From Chloroflexota bacterium (GTDB lineage: Bacteria; Chloroflexota; Chloroflexia; Thermomicrobiales; UBA6265), in the NCBI GenBank assembly GCA_023389575.1, contig JAEWEG010000050.1, positions 1 through 64,000 of the forward strand: DNA of 64,000 bases. Reading direction: 5' to 3'. Below the pieces are notes generated by a model that was not told where the DNA came from, did not search any database, and was given only the letters and a program-made list of their open reading frames with translations. Both the position numbers and the translations under genes were made by a program. This document shows, one piece after another, positions 17,067 to 25,600 of the stretch (positions are counted from its first letter, which is position 1; the number at the start of each line of letters is the position of its first letter).

Positions 17067-18518
17067 ATGTCCAGCGACACCCGCCCGAATATCATCTTCG
17101 TCATGAGCGACGATCACGCCGCCCATGCGATTTCGGCCTACGGCAGCCAGATCAACGAGACGCCGAACATCGACAGGCTGGCCAACGAGGGCGCGCGGTT
17201 CGACAATTGCTTCTGCACCAACTCGATCTGCGCGCCCAGCCGCGCCGTCATCCTCACCGGCCGGCACAGCCATCTCAACGGCGTGCTCACCCTGGCGGAC
17301 GACCTCGACGGTCGGCAGGAAACCATGCCGAAGTTGCTCCAGGAGTCCGGCTACCAAACCGCCATCTTCGGGAAGTGGCACCTCGGGCACGGAGGCAACG
17401 CCGATCCCACTGGGTTCGATCACTGGGCGATCCTGCCCGACCACGGTCTCTATCACAACACCAACTACTGGATCGATGGCGAACTCACGCCCAGCACCGG
17501 TTACGTCACCGACCAGGTAACCGACTTCGCGATGGACTGGATCAGGGAGCGCGACCCGAACCGGCCATTCATGGCGATGGTCCACCACAAGGCTCCGCAT
17601 CGTCCCTGGGAACCCGACGAAAAGCACGCCGGCATGTACGAGGATGTCGACATCCCCCTTCCACCGACCTTCGACGACGATTACGCGAACCGTTCCCAGG
17701 CGGCGCGCAACGCCAAAATGCGGATCGAGTCGGACCTGACCTCGACCGACCTCAAGGTGACGGTTCCCGACGGGCTCAGCCCGGAGGAGGAGAAGCACTG
17801 GAAGTACCAGCGCTACATCAAGGACTACCTTCGCTGCGTGGCGTCGATCGACGACAACATGGGCCGGCTCCTCGACTTCCTCGATGACGAGGACCTGACC
17901 CGGAACACTCTGGTTATCTATACGTCGGACCAGGGCTTCTTCCTTGGCGATCACGGCTGGTACGACAAGCGCTTCATGTACGAGGAGTCACTACGGATGC
18001 CGCTGTTGGTGAGGTTCCCGCCGAAGGTCGCCGCTGGCTCGGTGGTGGACGCGATGGTCAGCAACCTCGATTTCGCGCGCACACTCCTCGATGTCGCGGG
18101 GGTGGACGCGTCGGACGAAATGCAGGGCCGGAGTTTCCGGGGCATCGCCGCCGGAATGCCCGTCCCCGAGGACTGGCCCACATCCTTCTACTACCGTTAC
18201 TGGATGCACCTCACCGATCATGGCGTGCCCGCTCACATCGGAATCCGCACCGCCACGCACAAGCTCATTCACTACTATGGTGAGGCGCTCGGAACCTCCG
18301 CCTCGATCGACGCTCCCACCGAGCCGGAATGGGAACTCTTCGACCTCCAGGCCGATCCCATGGAACTCAACAATATCTACGACGACCCCGCCCAGACATC
18401 GCTCGTCGCCGAACTCACCGCCGAGCTGTATCGCCTCAAGGACGAAGCCGGCGATACCTGGGGCACCACGCCGGACGTCCGTGTCGAAATCGACCTTGGG
18501 CTGGGAGTATCGTCGTAG
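17067..18518 (+). CDS. Type I sulfatase (formylglycine-dependent)
   Basis: A 483-residue alkaline-phosphatase-fold sulfatase that hydrolyses sulfate esters. Metal residues are in IIFVMSDDH near the start. The modification motif C-A-P-S-R begins at Cys55, the residue converted to formylglycine. The later blocks GKWHLG and SDQGFFLGDHGWYDKR are typical. No signal peptide is present, unlike many exported sulfatases. The start was chosen because AGGGGAA precedes it; an upstream ATG adds 18 unlikely residues. No formylglycine-generating enzyme is in the window. The P450 upstream is probably unrelated. Confidence 0.93.
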   Translation: MSSDTRPNIIFVMSDDHAAHAISAYGSQINETPNIDRLANEGARFDNCFCTNSICAPSRAVILTGRHSHLNGVLTLADDLDGRQETMPKLLQESGYQTAIFGKWHLGHGGNADPTGFDHWAILPDHGLYHNTNYWIDGELTPSTGYVTDQVTDFAMDWIRERDPNRPFMAMVHHKAPHRPWEPDEKHAGMYEDVDIPLPPTFDDDYANRSQAARNAKMRIESDLTSTDLKVTVPDGLSPEEEKHWKYQRYIKDYLRCVASIDDNMGRLLDFLDDEDLTRNTLVIYTSDQGFFLGDHGWYDKRFMYEESLRMPLLVRFPPKVAAGSVVDAMVSNLDFARTLLDVAGVDASDEMQGRSFRGIAAGMPVPEDWPTSFYYRYWMHLTDHGVPAHIGIRTATHKLIHYYGEALGTSASIDAPTEPEWELFDLQADPMELNNIYDDPAQTSLVAELTAELYRLKDEAGDTWGTTPDVRVEIDLGLGVSS

Positions 18519-18546
18519 TGCTGGCTATCAAGTGACAACGGAATCT

Positions 18547-18571
18547 GGTAGCGGCGAAGTTTATCTTCGCC
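18547..18571. repeat. REP-like palindrome (copy 1)
   Basis: GGTAGC followed by GGCGAAG, a 5-base loop TTTAT and CTTCGCC. The compensatory A/T changes in both arms, relative to the GGCGGAG/CTCCGCC copies near 44.9 and 59.3 kb, keep the stem intact. It lies in the gap after the sulfatase stop. Confidence 0.6.
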
Positions 18572-18689
18572 CAGAGTTGCCATGTGTGACGTTGGGTAGG
18601 AACCTCCGCTGGCTGGTCGGACGCCAGTCAACGGATGAACGCCTCGGCGAGGATCGCTGCCAGGTCGAAGCGTGTCCTGACCTCGCCTC

Positions 18690-20132
18690 CTACCGCAACG
18701 CCCGCCGCAGGGTCGACCGGGCGGCGTGATAGCCTCCCATGCCATGCACACCGCCGCCTGGCGGGGTCGCCGCCGAGCAGATGAACAGCCGGGGATTCGG
18801 GGTCGTGTACGGATCGAACCGGGGCGCCGGGCGCGTGTACAACTGCCGGAGGTCCTGCATGCCCGCGTTGATATCGCCGCCGATGTAGTTGGCGTTTCCC
18901 GCTTCCAGCGCCGTGGAGTCGGTGACGGTCCGCTTCAGGATCAGGTCTTGGAACCCCGGCGCGAACCGCTCGATCTGGCCCTCGATCTGTCGTGTCATGT
19001 CCGTGGTCGAGCCGTTCGGGACGTGACAGTATCCCCACAGCGTGTGCTTGCCCTCTGGGCTTCGCGTGGGATCGAACAGGCTCTGCTGCGCCACCAGCAC
19101 GAATGGCTGCTCCGGGTGCCTGCCATGAGCCACGTCGCGCTCGGCCGCCACTATCTCCTCCATCGTCCCACCAAGGTGGACCGTCCCGGCCTGCCTGCAC
19201 GCTTCGGCCGTCCACGGAACGGGACCATCCAGTGCCCAGTCGATCTTGAACACCCCCGCGCCGTACCGGTAGCGGTTCAACTGGCGCCGGTACCGGTCGG
19301 GAATCTCGTCCCCCGCGATGTCGACCACCTGTCGTGGCGATGTGTCGAACAGCACCGCCTTCGCGTCTCGCATCGCGTCGAGCGAGGTCACGCGGGTCCC
19401 GGTCTCGATCCTGCCCCCGAGTTCCTGGAATTGTCGCGCCAGCGCATCGGAAATTTTCTGCGAACCCCTGCGGGGCAGCGGCCACCCCACCGCGTGCCCG
19501 AACATGCCAAGCACCAGGCCGAACGCCGCCGAGGCCGGCTTGTTGAGGTCCAGGATCGAGTGCGCGGCCAGTCCCGAGAAAAGGCCCCGGGCTCTCGTTC
19601 CCTTGAAGGTCCGCTTCGCCATCAGGTGGGCTGGTAGCAACGCGTGCAGGCCGAATCGCGCCATCGATATCGGCCGCCGTGGCAGTGTGAACGGGCCCAG
19701 CAGTTGGTTGGACAGGAAGTCGAAGTCCGCCAGGAGCGGCGTGAACAGGCGTACCCAGGCCTCGGCGTCCTCGTCCAGCCTGGCGGCCGTCTCGCCGATC
19801 GACCGGTTCAGGATCGCCGCCGACCCATCATCGAAGGGGTGGGCCATCGCCAACGGGGGATGGATCAGGTCGACCCCATGGTCCGCCATCGGGAGCGACC
19901 TGAAGAAGGGAGACGCGGCGGCAAGCGGATGGATCGCCGAGCACGAGTCATGGAGGAACCCCGGCAGGGTCAACTCCGACGACCGGCAGCCACCGCCAAC
20001 GGTATCGTTCGCCTCCAGCAGCAGGACGTTGTGGCCGGCCTTCGCCAATGTGATTCCGGCGGCGAGTCCATTTGGCCCTGCCCCAATCACGATCGCGTCT
20101 TCGTTGCCCGCCAGGGGGAGCGTGTCGCTCAA
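18690..20132 (-). CDS. Phytoene-desaturase-like FAD/NAD(P) oxidoreductase
   Basis: About 480 residues of the CrtI/phytoene-dehydrogenase-related amine-oxidase superfamily. The N-terminal dinucleotide-binding fold (AIVIGAGPNGLAAGITLAKAG) is followed by LEANDTVGGGCRSSEL, and the C-terminus has GGVHGMGGYHAAR. The chosen TTG start overlaps the stop of the upstream gene (TTGA) and has GGAGAGG six bases ahead, so translation is coupled; no better in-frame start is seen. There are no other carotenoid genes nearby, so the substrate may not be phytoene. Many bacteria carry such orphan members. Confidence 0.85.
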   Translation of the reverse strand: MSDTLPLAGNEDAIVIGAGPNGLAAGITLAKAGHNVLLLEANDTVGGGCRSSELTLPGFLHDSCSAIHPLAAASPFFRSLPMADHGVDLIHPPLAMAHPFDDGSAAILNRSIGETAARLDEDAEAWVRLFTPLLADFDFLSNQLLGPFTLPRRPISMARFGLHALLPAHLMAKRTFKGTRARGLFSGLAAHSILDLNKPASAAFGLVLGMFGHAVGWPLPRRGSQKISDALARQFQELGGRIETGTRVTSLDAMRDAKAVLFDTSPRQVVDIAGDEIPDRYRRQLNRYRYGAGVFKIDWALDGPVPWTAEACRQAGTVHLGGTMEEIVAAERDVAHGRHPEQPFVLVAQQSLFDPTRSPEGKHTLWGYCHVPNGSTTDMTRQIEGQIERFAPGFQDLILKRTVTDSTALEAGNANYIGGDINAGMQDLRQLYTRPAPRFDPYTTPNPRLFICSAATPPGGGVHGMGGYHAARSTLRRALR

Positions 20133-20881
20133 ACCGTTGCCTCTCCCTGTTTGAACGCGCTCGCGATTCGCCGGAATGGCCTCGTGATCATGTACAAGGT
20201 GGTTCGAACGTAGGCGTTGTTGACGACATTGCCGGCGTTCCGCCACTGGCGACGCTTGTCCAGCACTTCCGATTCGAGGTGCGGCGTGCCGTCCGCCCCG
20301 AACGCCTCGGCGAGCGACTGGAGCGTCTTTTTCCAGAACTCATCCTCCCGCTTGTGGCCATTGATCGGCATCGCGAATTCGTAGAGCGGATCGCTCGCGC
20401 GCATCACGATCTCAACCTGCGCGACCGGCCCGTCGGGCTCGTCGTGCGCGGAGAACGTGATGAACCCCGCGAAGGTATGGCCTTCGGGCGTTCGGAAGGT
20501 GAAGGATGTGTCCGTCACGGAGACGACGATGACACCGGTCGAAAGCCGGGTACCGGCGGGCATTTCCAGGTCGCTCAACGCGGTCGCCCCGGGCTTCAGG
20601 CCTTCCGCCGGCCGGTAGAACGAATTGCCCTCGGGCCAGAACTCGCCATACCGCTCGCGCCATGTCGTGATGATTTCAGCCGCCGTCTTGTCGCTCCCGG
20701 CCAGACTCACCCAGTAGCGCTTGCGCCACATCTGCCCGAAACCGTCCTTCGGCGCGGCGATCTGTCGCCCTTCGACGTTGATGTCAAGCGCGTCCGGGGG
20801 AAGCGGATTGGATGACGAATCATCGGCCTCCGGGTCTTCCGCCGGGGCTCGCTGTGGGGAGACCTCGTTCACCTCAACCAT
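20129..20881 (-). CDS. Uncharacterised protein, possible SRPBCC/START-like fold
   Basis: A 250-residue protein that I do not recognise with certainty. After a disordered acidic Ser/Pro tail it has a KRYWVSLAGSD segment, then alternating short beta strands (TRLSTGVIVVSVTDTSFTFRT, then FAGFITFSA, then AQVEIVMRASDPLYEFAM). It finishes with a long amphipathic helix, a layout compatible with an SRPBCC or DUF1990-like lipid-binding fold. GGAGG lies six bases before the ATG. It overlaps the oxidoreductase gene by four bases, so the two proteins probably act together, perhaps with this one presenting a hydrophobic substrate. That role is inference. Confidence 0.6.
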   Translation of the reverse strand: MVEVNEVSPQRAPAEDPEADDSSSNPLPPDALDINVEGRQIAAPKDGFGQMWRKRYWVSLAGSDKTAAEIITTWRERYGEFWPEGNSFYRPAEGLKPGATALSDLEMPAGTRLSTGVIVVSVTDTSFTFRTPEGHTFAGFITFSAHDEPDGPVAQVEIVMRASDPLYEFAMPINGHKREDEFWKKTLQSLAEAFGADGTPHLESEVLDKRRQWRNAGNVVNNAYVRTTLYMITRPFRRIASAFKQGEATV

Positions 20882-21055
20882 CGTGGACCTCCAGTAGTGG
20901 GCAACCCGTGGGCGCGATCATGGAATGTGATGGAATGAGTGATACCATACCGAACAGGGACAACCCCCGCGAGTCCGGGTCTCATGGTTCCCGTTTGTAC
21001 CATGGCGCACGCGTCGTGTGCTGGCGCCGCTTTGTGAGGATGAACAGGATAGGTC

Positions 21056-22219
21056 ATGCTGACGGCGAATTACGATCACCTGACTGTCGAGGATCTCACC
21101 GGCGTCATCGGCAAGAAATGGAACAGCTACCCCGGCTGCATCGGCGCCTTCATCGCCGAGATGGACTTCGCCACGGCTCCCGCCGTCGTCGACGCGCTGC
21201 ACGAAGCCGTTGCCAAGGGGTTCTTCGGTTACCTGCCCGACGCCCTCGAGCTGGAGCTCGATGAGGCCGTTTCCGCCTGGTACCGGAACACCACCGGCTG
21301 GGACGTCCCGGCCGCCCAGATCCACTCGATGCCGGATGTCCTCAAGGGCCTCGAAATCGTCCTGAAGATGTACGCGCCCCGTGGCGGCAAGGTCATCGTT
21401 CCCACGCCCGCCTACATGCCGTTCCTCATGCTGCCCGGACGCCTCGGCCGCGAGCAGATCGAAGTCCCCATGTCCAACGCCAGCGGACGCTGGGAGTACG
21501 ATCTCGATGGTATCGACGCCGCCTTCAAGGCCGGCGGCGAGGTCCTGATTCTCTGCAATCCCCACAACCCGATTGGACGCGTGCTGGAGCGCGACGAAAT
21601 GCTCGCAATTAGCGAGGTGGTGGAGCGAAACGGTGGCCGCGTCTTCTCCGACGAGATTCACGCCCCCATCATTTATCCCGGGCACCGGCACGTTCCGTAC
21701 GCATCCATCTCCGAAGCCGCCGCCAACCACTCCATCACCGCCATCGCCGCTTCCAAGGCGTGGAACCTGGCTGGCCTCAAGTGCGCCCAGATCGTCCTCT
21801 CCAACCAGGCCGACATCGACATCTGGAACGAGGACGGCGGCTGGACCGCGCATGGCGCGTCGTCGCTCGGGGTCGTCGCCAGCATCGCCGCCTGGACCCA
21901 GGGCCAGGAATGGCTCGATGGCGTCATCGACTACCTCGATGGCAACCGCAACCTGCTCGGCGCCATGATCTCTGACCTCATGCCCGGCGTTCAGTACATC
22001 AAGCCCGAAGGCACGTACCTCACCTGGATCGACTTCGGCAATACCGGTCTCGATGGCGACCTCGCCGAGTTCTTCCGCGAAAAGGCGGGCGTGGCGCTCA
22101 CCGGCGGGAACGCCTGCGGCAAGATCGGCCACCGATCGGTCCGCTTCAACATCGCCATGCCACGACCCATCCTCGAACGCGCCGTCAATCAGATGGCCGA
22201 CGCGATCCGCTCGATCTAG
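21056..22219 (+). CDS. PLP-dependent aminotransferase, MalY/PatB cystathionine beta-lyase type
   Basis: A 387-residue fold-type I PLP enzyme. The early KKWNSYPGCIGAFIAEMDFATAP segment, the NPHNPIGRVL block, SDEIHAPIIYPG and the Schiff-base lysine in AASKAWNLAGLK (Lys234) identify the MalY/PatB subgroup. Members cleave cystathionine or related beta-thiol amino acids, or act as aminotransferases. AGGATAGG precedes the ATG. It is divergent from the preceding operon and convergent with the giant gene. The precise substrate cannot be read from sequence. Confidence 0.9.
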   Translation: MLTANYDHLTVEDLTGVIGKKWNSYPGCIGAFIAEMDFATAPAVVDALHEAVAKGFFGYLPDALELELDEAVSAWYRNTTGWDVPAAQIHSMPDVLKGLEIVLKMYAPRGGKVIVPTPAYMPFLMLPGRLGREQIEVPMSNASGRWEYDLDGIDAAFKAGGEVLILCNPHNPIGRVLERDEMLAISEVVERNGGRVFSDEIHAPIIYPGHRHVPYASISEAAANHSITAIAASKAWNLAGLKCAQIVLSNQADIDIWNEDGGWTAHGASSLGVVASIAAWTQGQEWLDGVIDYLDGNRNLLGAMISDLMPGVQYIKPEGTYLTWIDFGNTGLDGDLAEFFREKAGVALTGGNACGKIGHRSVRFNIAMPRPILERAVNQMADAIRSI

Positions 22220-22588
22220 CGTCGGCTCGTTAAGAGCAACCACGCCAGGAATTGACGAACCTATCCCGTCATCCTGAGCGCCAGCGAAGTACCCCCGGAC
22301 GAAGTCCTTGGCGGCGTAGCCGCCTGTCCCATGGTCGGGCGACCCCGAAGCTCCCGCGTCCGCATTGTCGTTGCGGGCGCGTGTTGGTGCGCGGACTCCT
22401 GGAGACTCACGCGGCATGCAAGCGTGCTGGACACCGCCTCACGGCGGAAGGACTTCGTCCGGCGACCCATCGGCTTCGCCTCTGGGTGACGGACACAGTG
22501 GAAGTGGGCAAGGCGCTAGTGCGTGGCGCGATCCGCGCATCGAGTCGCCACAGCCGCCATGAACACGACCGCCAATAGACCACACCGA
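22220..22588. other. Gene-free stretch with repeat-like DNA
   Basis: No convincing gene. It holds a string beginning GTCATCCTGAGCGCCAGCGA near 22268, which resembles the intergenic TCATTCTGAGCG-type repeats common in GC-rich bacteria. It also has a small palindrome GGCGGCGTAGCCGCC near 22312 and further inverted segments. It may be a degenerate repeat element. Confidence 0.4.
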
Positions 22589-22619
22589 AAACGGCCCGGG
22601 CGTCCAGCCCGGGCCGTTT
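22589..22619. terminator. Terminator between aminotransferase and giant gene
   Basis: AAACGGCCCGGGC pairs perfectly over 13 bp with its complement around a 5-base loop, giving A and T flanks on both strands. It lies 70 bases beyond the stop of the giant leftward gene and can also serve the rightward aminotransferase. Confidence 0.8.
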
Positions 22620-22688
22620 GTCTTGTCATCATCGTGCGAACGCGCCGGAGTGGGGGAGGGACCACGTCGTCCCTCCCTGGATTCCCGA

Positions 22689-25600
22689 CTACGCCGCCAT
22701 CAGGTACGTTCCTGACTTCCGAACGAAGGTCAGCGGCGTCAGCGTCATGTCCTCCGGAGTCGCGTCGTCGGGCTCGTCCGTGTCCGCGCCGGTCACGATC
22801 ACGTCGACCTGTACCGCCCGGACAACCGTCCGCTCGTTGTACTCGCTGATCGACGGGTCCCACTCGCCGCCGCAAGTGATCAGCGTGAGCGACTGCTCGC
22901 CGGTCGGGCCAACCACCGCTGGATCGGGCGCTTCGAGATTGCTCTCCTGTTGCACCCACTGCACCTCGTAGACGTAGATGTTGCCATCCTCGCCCGTGAC
23001 CTCGATGCGGTCGCCTTCGACCAGGTCGACCAGGTGGAAGAACGGACCTTCTGGCACGCCCCACCAGTTCACGTGGGCCGCGATCACGATGTTGCTCTGC
23101 TCGCCCAGGCGAGCCGTTTCCTTGTACCAGCTCACCACGTTCGGTCCGCTCGGAGCCTGCATGACACCATCCACGATTTCGAGTACCTCGACTTCGTAAT
23201 TCACGTCGGCCGCGTCGATCACCAGTTGCTGGGGCACCGAGCCGCGTTCGCACTCGAAGTCTTCCGCGGCGTCATCGCTGGTGGGTTCATCCGTCGCTTC
23301 CTCGGTCGAAACCGGGTCGGGCGGCGGCTCCGTCGCGGCCTGCTGGAGGAATGGCGGGAGATCGCTCTCCTCGGATTCCTCGTCCGTGGTCGCCTCTTCG
23401 GTCTGCATCTCGGCGGGGTTGCGGCCTTCACTCGTCGCCGCGCCAGGCTCGTTCAGGCAACTGATCGCGTAGAACTGGGCGGCGGCTTCCTCGGCCGTCG
23501 GCGTGGCGCCGTCTGGCTCGATGATCTCGTCGTCCGGCTCGTCGCCTTCGTCGTCCTGCGGCAGCGCCGCCGGCATCGCGCCTTCCGGCTCGATACCGGT
23601 GTTCGGGTACTTGGTCGGAACCTTGCCGCCCGGAACCGGTGTTTTGCCTGGCTCCGAACTGCAGTTGTAGACCTTCACCACCGTGCCCTGGCCGTCCATC
23701 ACGATAATCTTGCCGTCCGGCGCCACCTTGGTCGACGTAATCTTGCAGGGAGTGTGGCTCATTTCTTCGAGCGTGTAGTTGCCAGCCTCGAGACCGCCCC
23801 AGGTGTAGGTGCCGCCCGCGTTGGTGGTGCCAACGCCCTGGCTTCCTCCGCCATCGGCGAAGAGTTCGAACGAGGCGCCGAATTCGTAGAGCTCGCAGTC
23901 GGTCTCGCTGGTGTACGTCTTCGTCCAGCACTGGTACTTGTACAGCGTCACCCAGCCGTCTTCCGGATCGGGCACGTTGTACCAGTTACAGGTGATCGAA
24001 TCGCCGCCAGCCACCTTCACCAGCAGGGTGGTTCCCCAAGTGAGAGGCGTCGGATGCACCGCCGGGATGTCCCCGCCAACGCAGTCCCAGATGAACGCGT
24101 AGCTCACGTCGCCCGGAGCCATTTCACTCACGGAGTAGGTGCCCGGCGACAGGTCGCCCCAGTACACCGCGCCCTCTCCGGCATCGCCCGTGGTCGCCGA
24201 CAGGTTCGGGCCAACCGGACGGTCGAGCATGAAGTCGATCCCGTTCGCCACCTGGGTGCAGTCCATGGTTGGGTCCGCGCCCCATGCCGTTACGTCGTAG
24301 CCGGGCGGGCAGTACCACTTGTAGATCGTGATCTCGCCCGGACCCTTCGGGATGTTGAAGAAGTGGCAGACCCACATGTACTCGGCGTACTCGCCAACAT
24401 CCTTGCTGACGCTCCGCTCGGAGACGGGATAGGATGTGTAGTTCTCGGCGTATGCCGCGCCGTCTTCGTAGTAGGCCTCCAGAGAGCAGAACACGTACGG
24501 GTTCTCGTACCCTGGCAGGTATTGCTCGGTGAGGGTGAACTCGCCCGGCTCGACGCCGTACCAACTGGCCTTGCCGCTCATGCTCGTGTTCTTCCAGGAC
24601 GATCCGTCGCCCCAGTCAAGCTCGAAGCCAACGCCGGACATCGGTGTGGTGCACGTGTCCTTCCAGTCCTGGTAGTCCTCGGATTCGGGCATCAGGCCCT
24701 CCGGGCAATACCACTTGTAGACGGTCACTTCGCGGTCGTATTCCGGGAAGTTGAACACGTAGCAGAAGTAGTAGGTCACGTCGAAGTCGATCGAGCCGGA
24801 ATGGACGCCGCCTGGCGCATCGACCATCTGCGGGAAGCCGTCCGCGATCGCGCCGTTCTCGTAGCCAACCTGTCCGCACCACCACACCGGTTCGCCATAA
24901 CCTGGCGGTGTGTGCTCGGTGAGCGTGAACGGGCCTTGCGGCACGTCGTACCACGTCGCGCTACCGCCCGAGATCGCCTTGGTCGACGAACCCATCGAGT
25001 TGTCGAGCGTGAATTCGATGCCGTCACCGGGTTCCTGGCAGGTTTCCAGGTAGCTGCCCAGCGAGTCGTCGAACATCGCGCCTTCCGGACAGTTGTACTT
25101 GTAGACGACGATCTTGGACTCGTCATCCGGAATGTTGAAGACGTAGCAGACCCAGCTGGTGCCCGGCATCGTCATGTTGCCGTGGTACACGCCGCCGGTG
25201 GCTTGCGCCTGCGCGAACGGCGGACCGTTCTTCATGCCTTCCTCGTACGCCGTCCAGCTGCACCACCACACGGACTGACCGTAGCCTGGGTATGGCTTCT
25301 CGGTGAGGGTGAACTCGCCCGGAGCCACGTTCGTCCACTCCGCCTTGCCGTCCGCCGTCGTCATCTCGCTCGCGCCGTCGATGTTGTCGAGCGTGAACTC
25401 GATGTCGTTGCCCTGCTTCGGGCAGGCTTCCTGCCACTGCCAGAGGGTGTTGTAGCCAACGGGCTTGTATTCGCAGTTGTACTTGTACACGGTCACCGTG
25501 TTGTCATCGCCAGGAATGTTGAAGACGTAGCAGATGACTCGGTACGGGCCACCTTCGAGCGTCGTTTCCCAGCGGCCGCCCGGCGCGCTCGCCGCCTCGA

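Noticed and set aside
18690..20132. A carotenoid biosynthesis locus
   Set aside because: There is no phytoene synthase, cyclase or other crt gene nearby. Orphan CrtI-like oxidoreductases are common and do not prove carotenoid synthesis.
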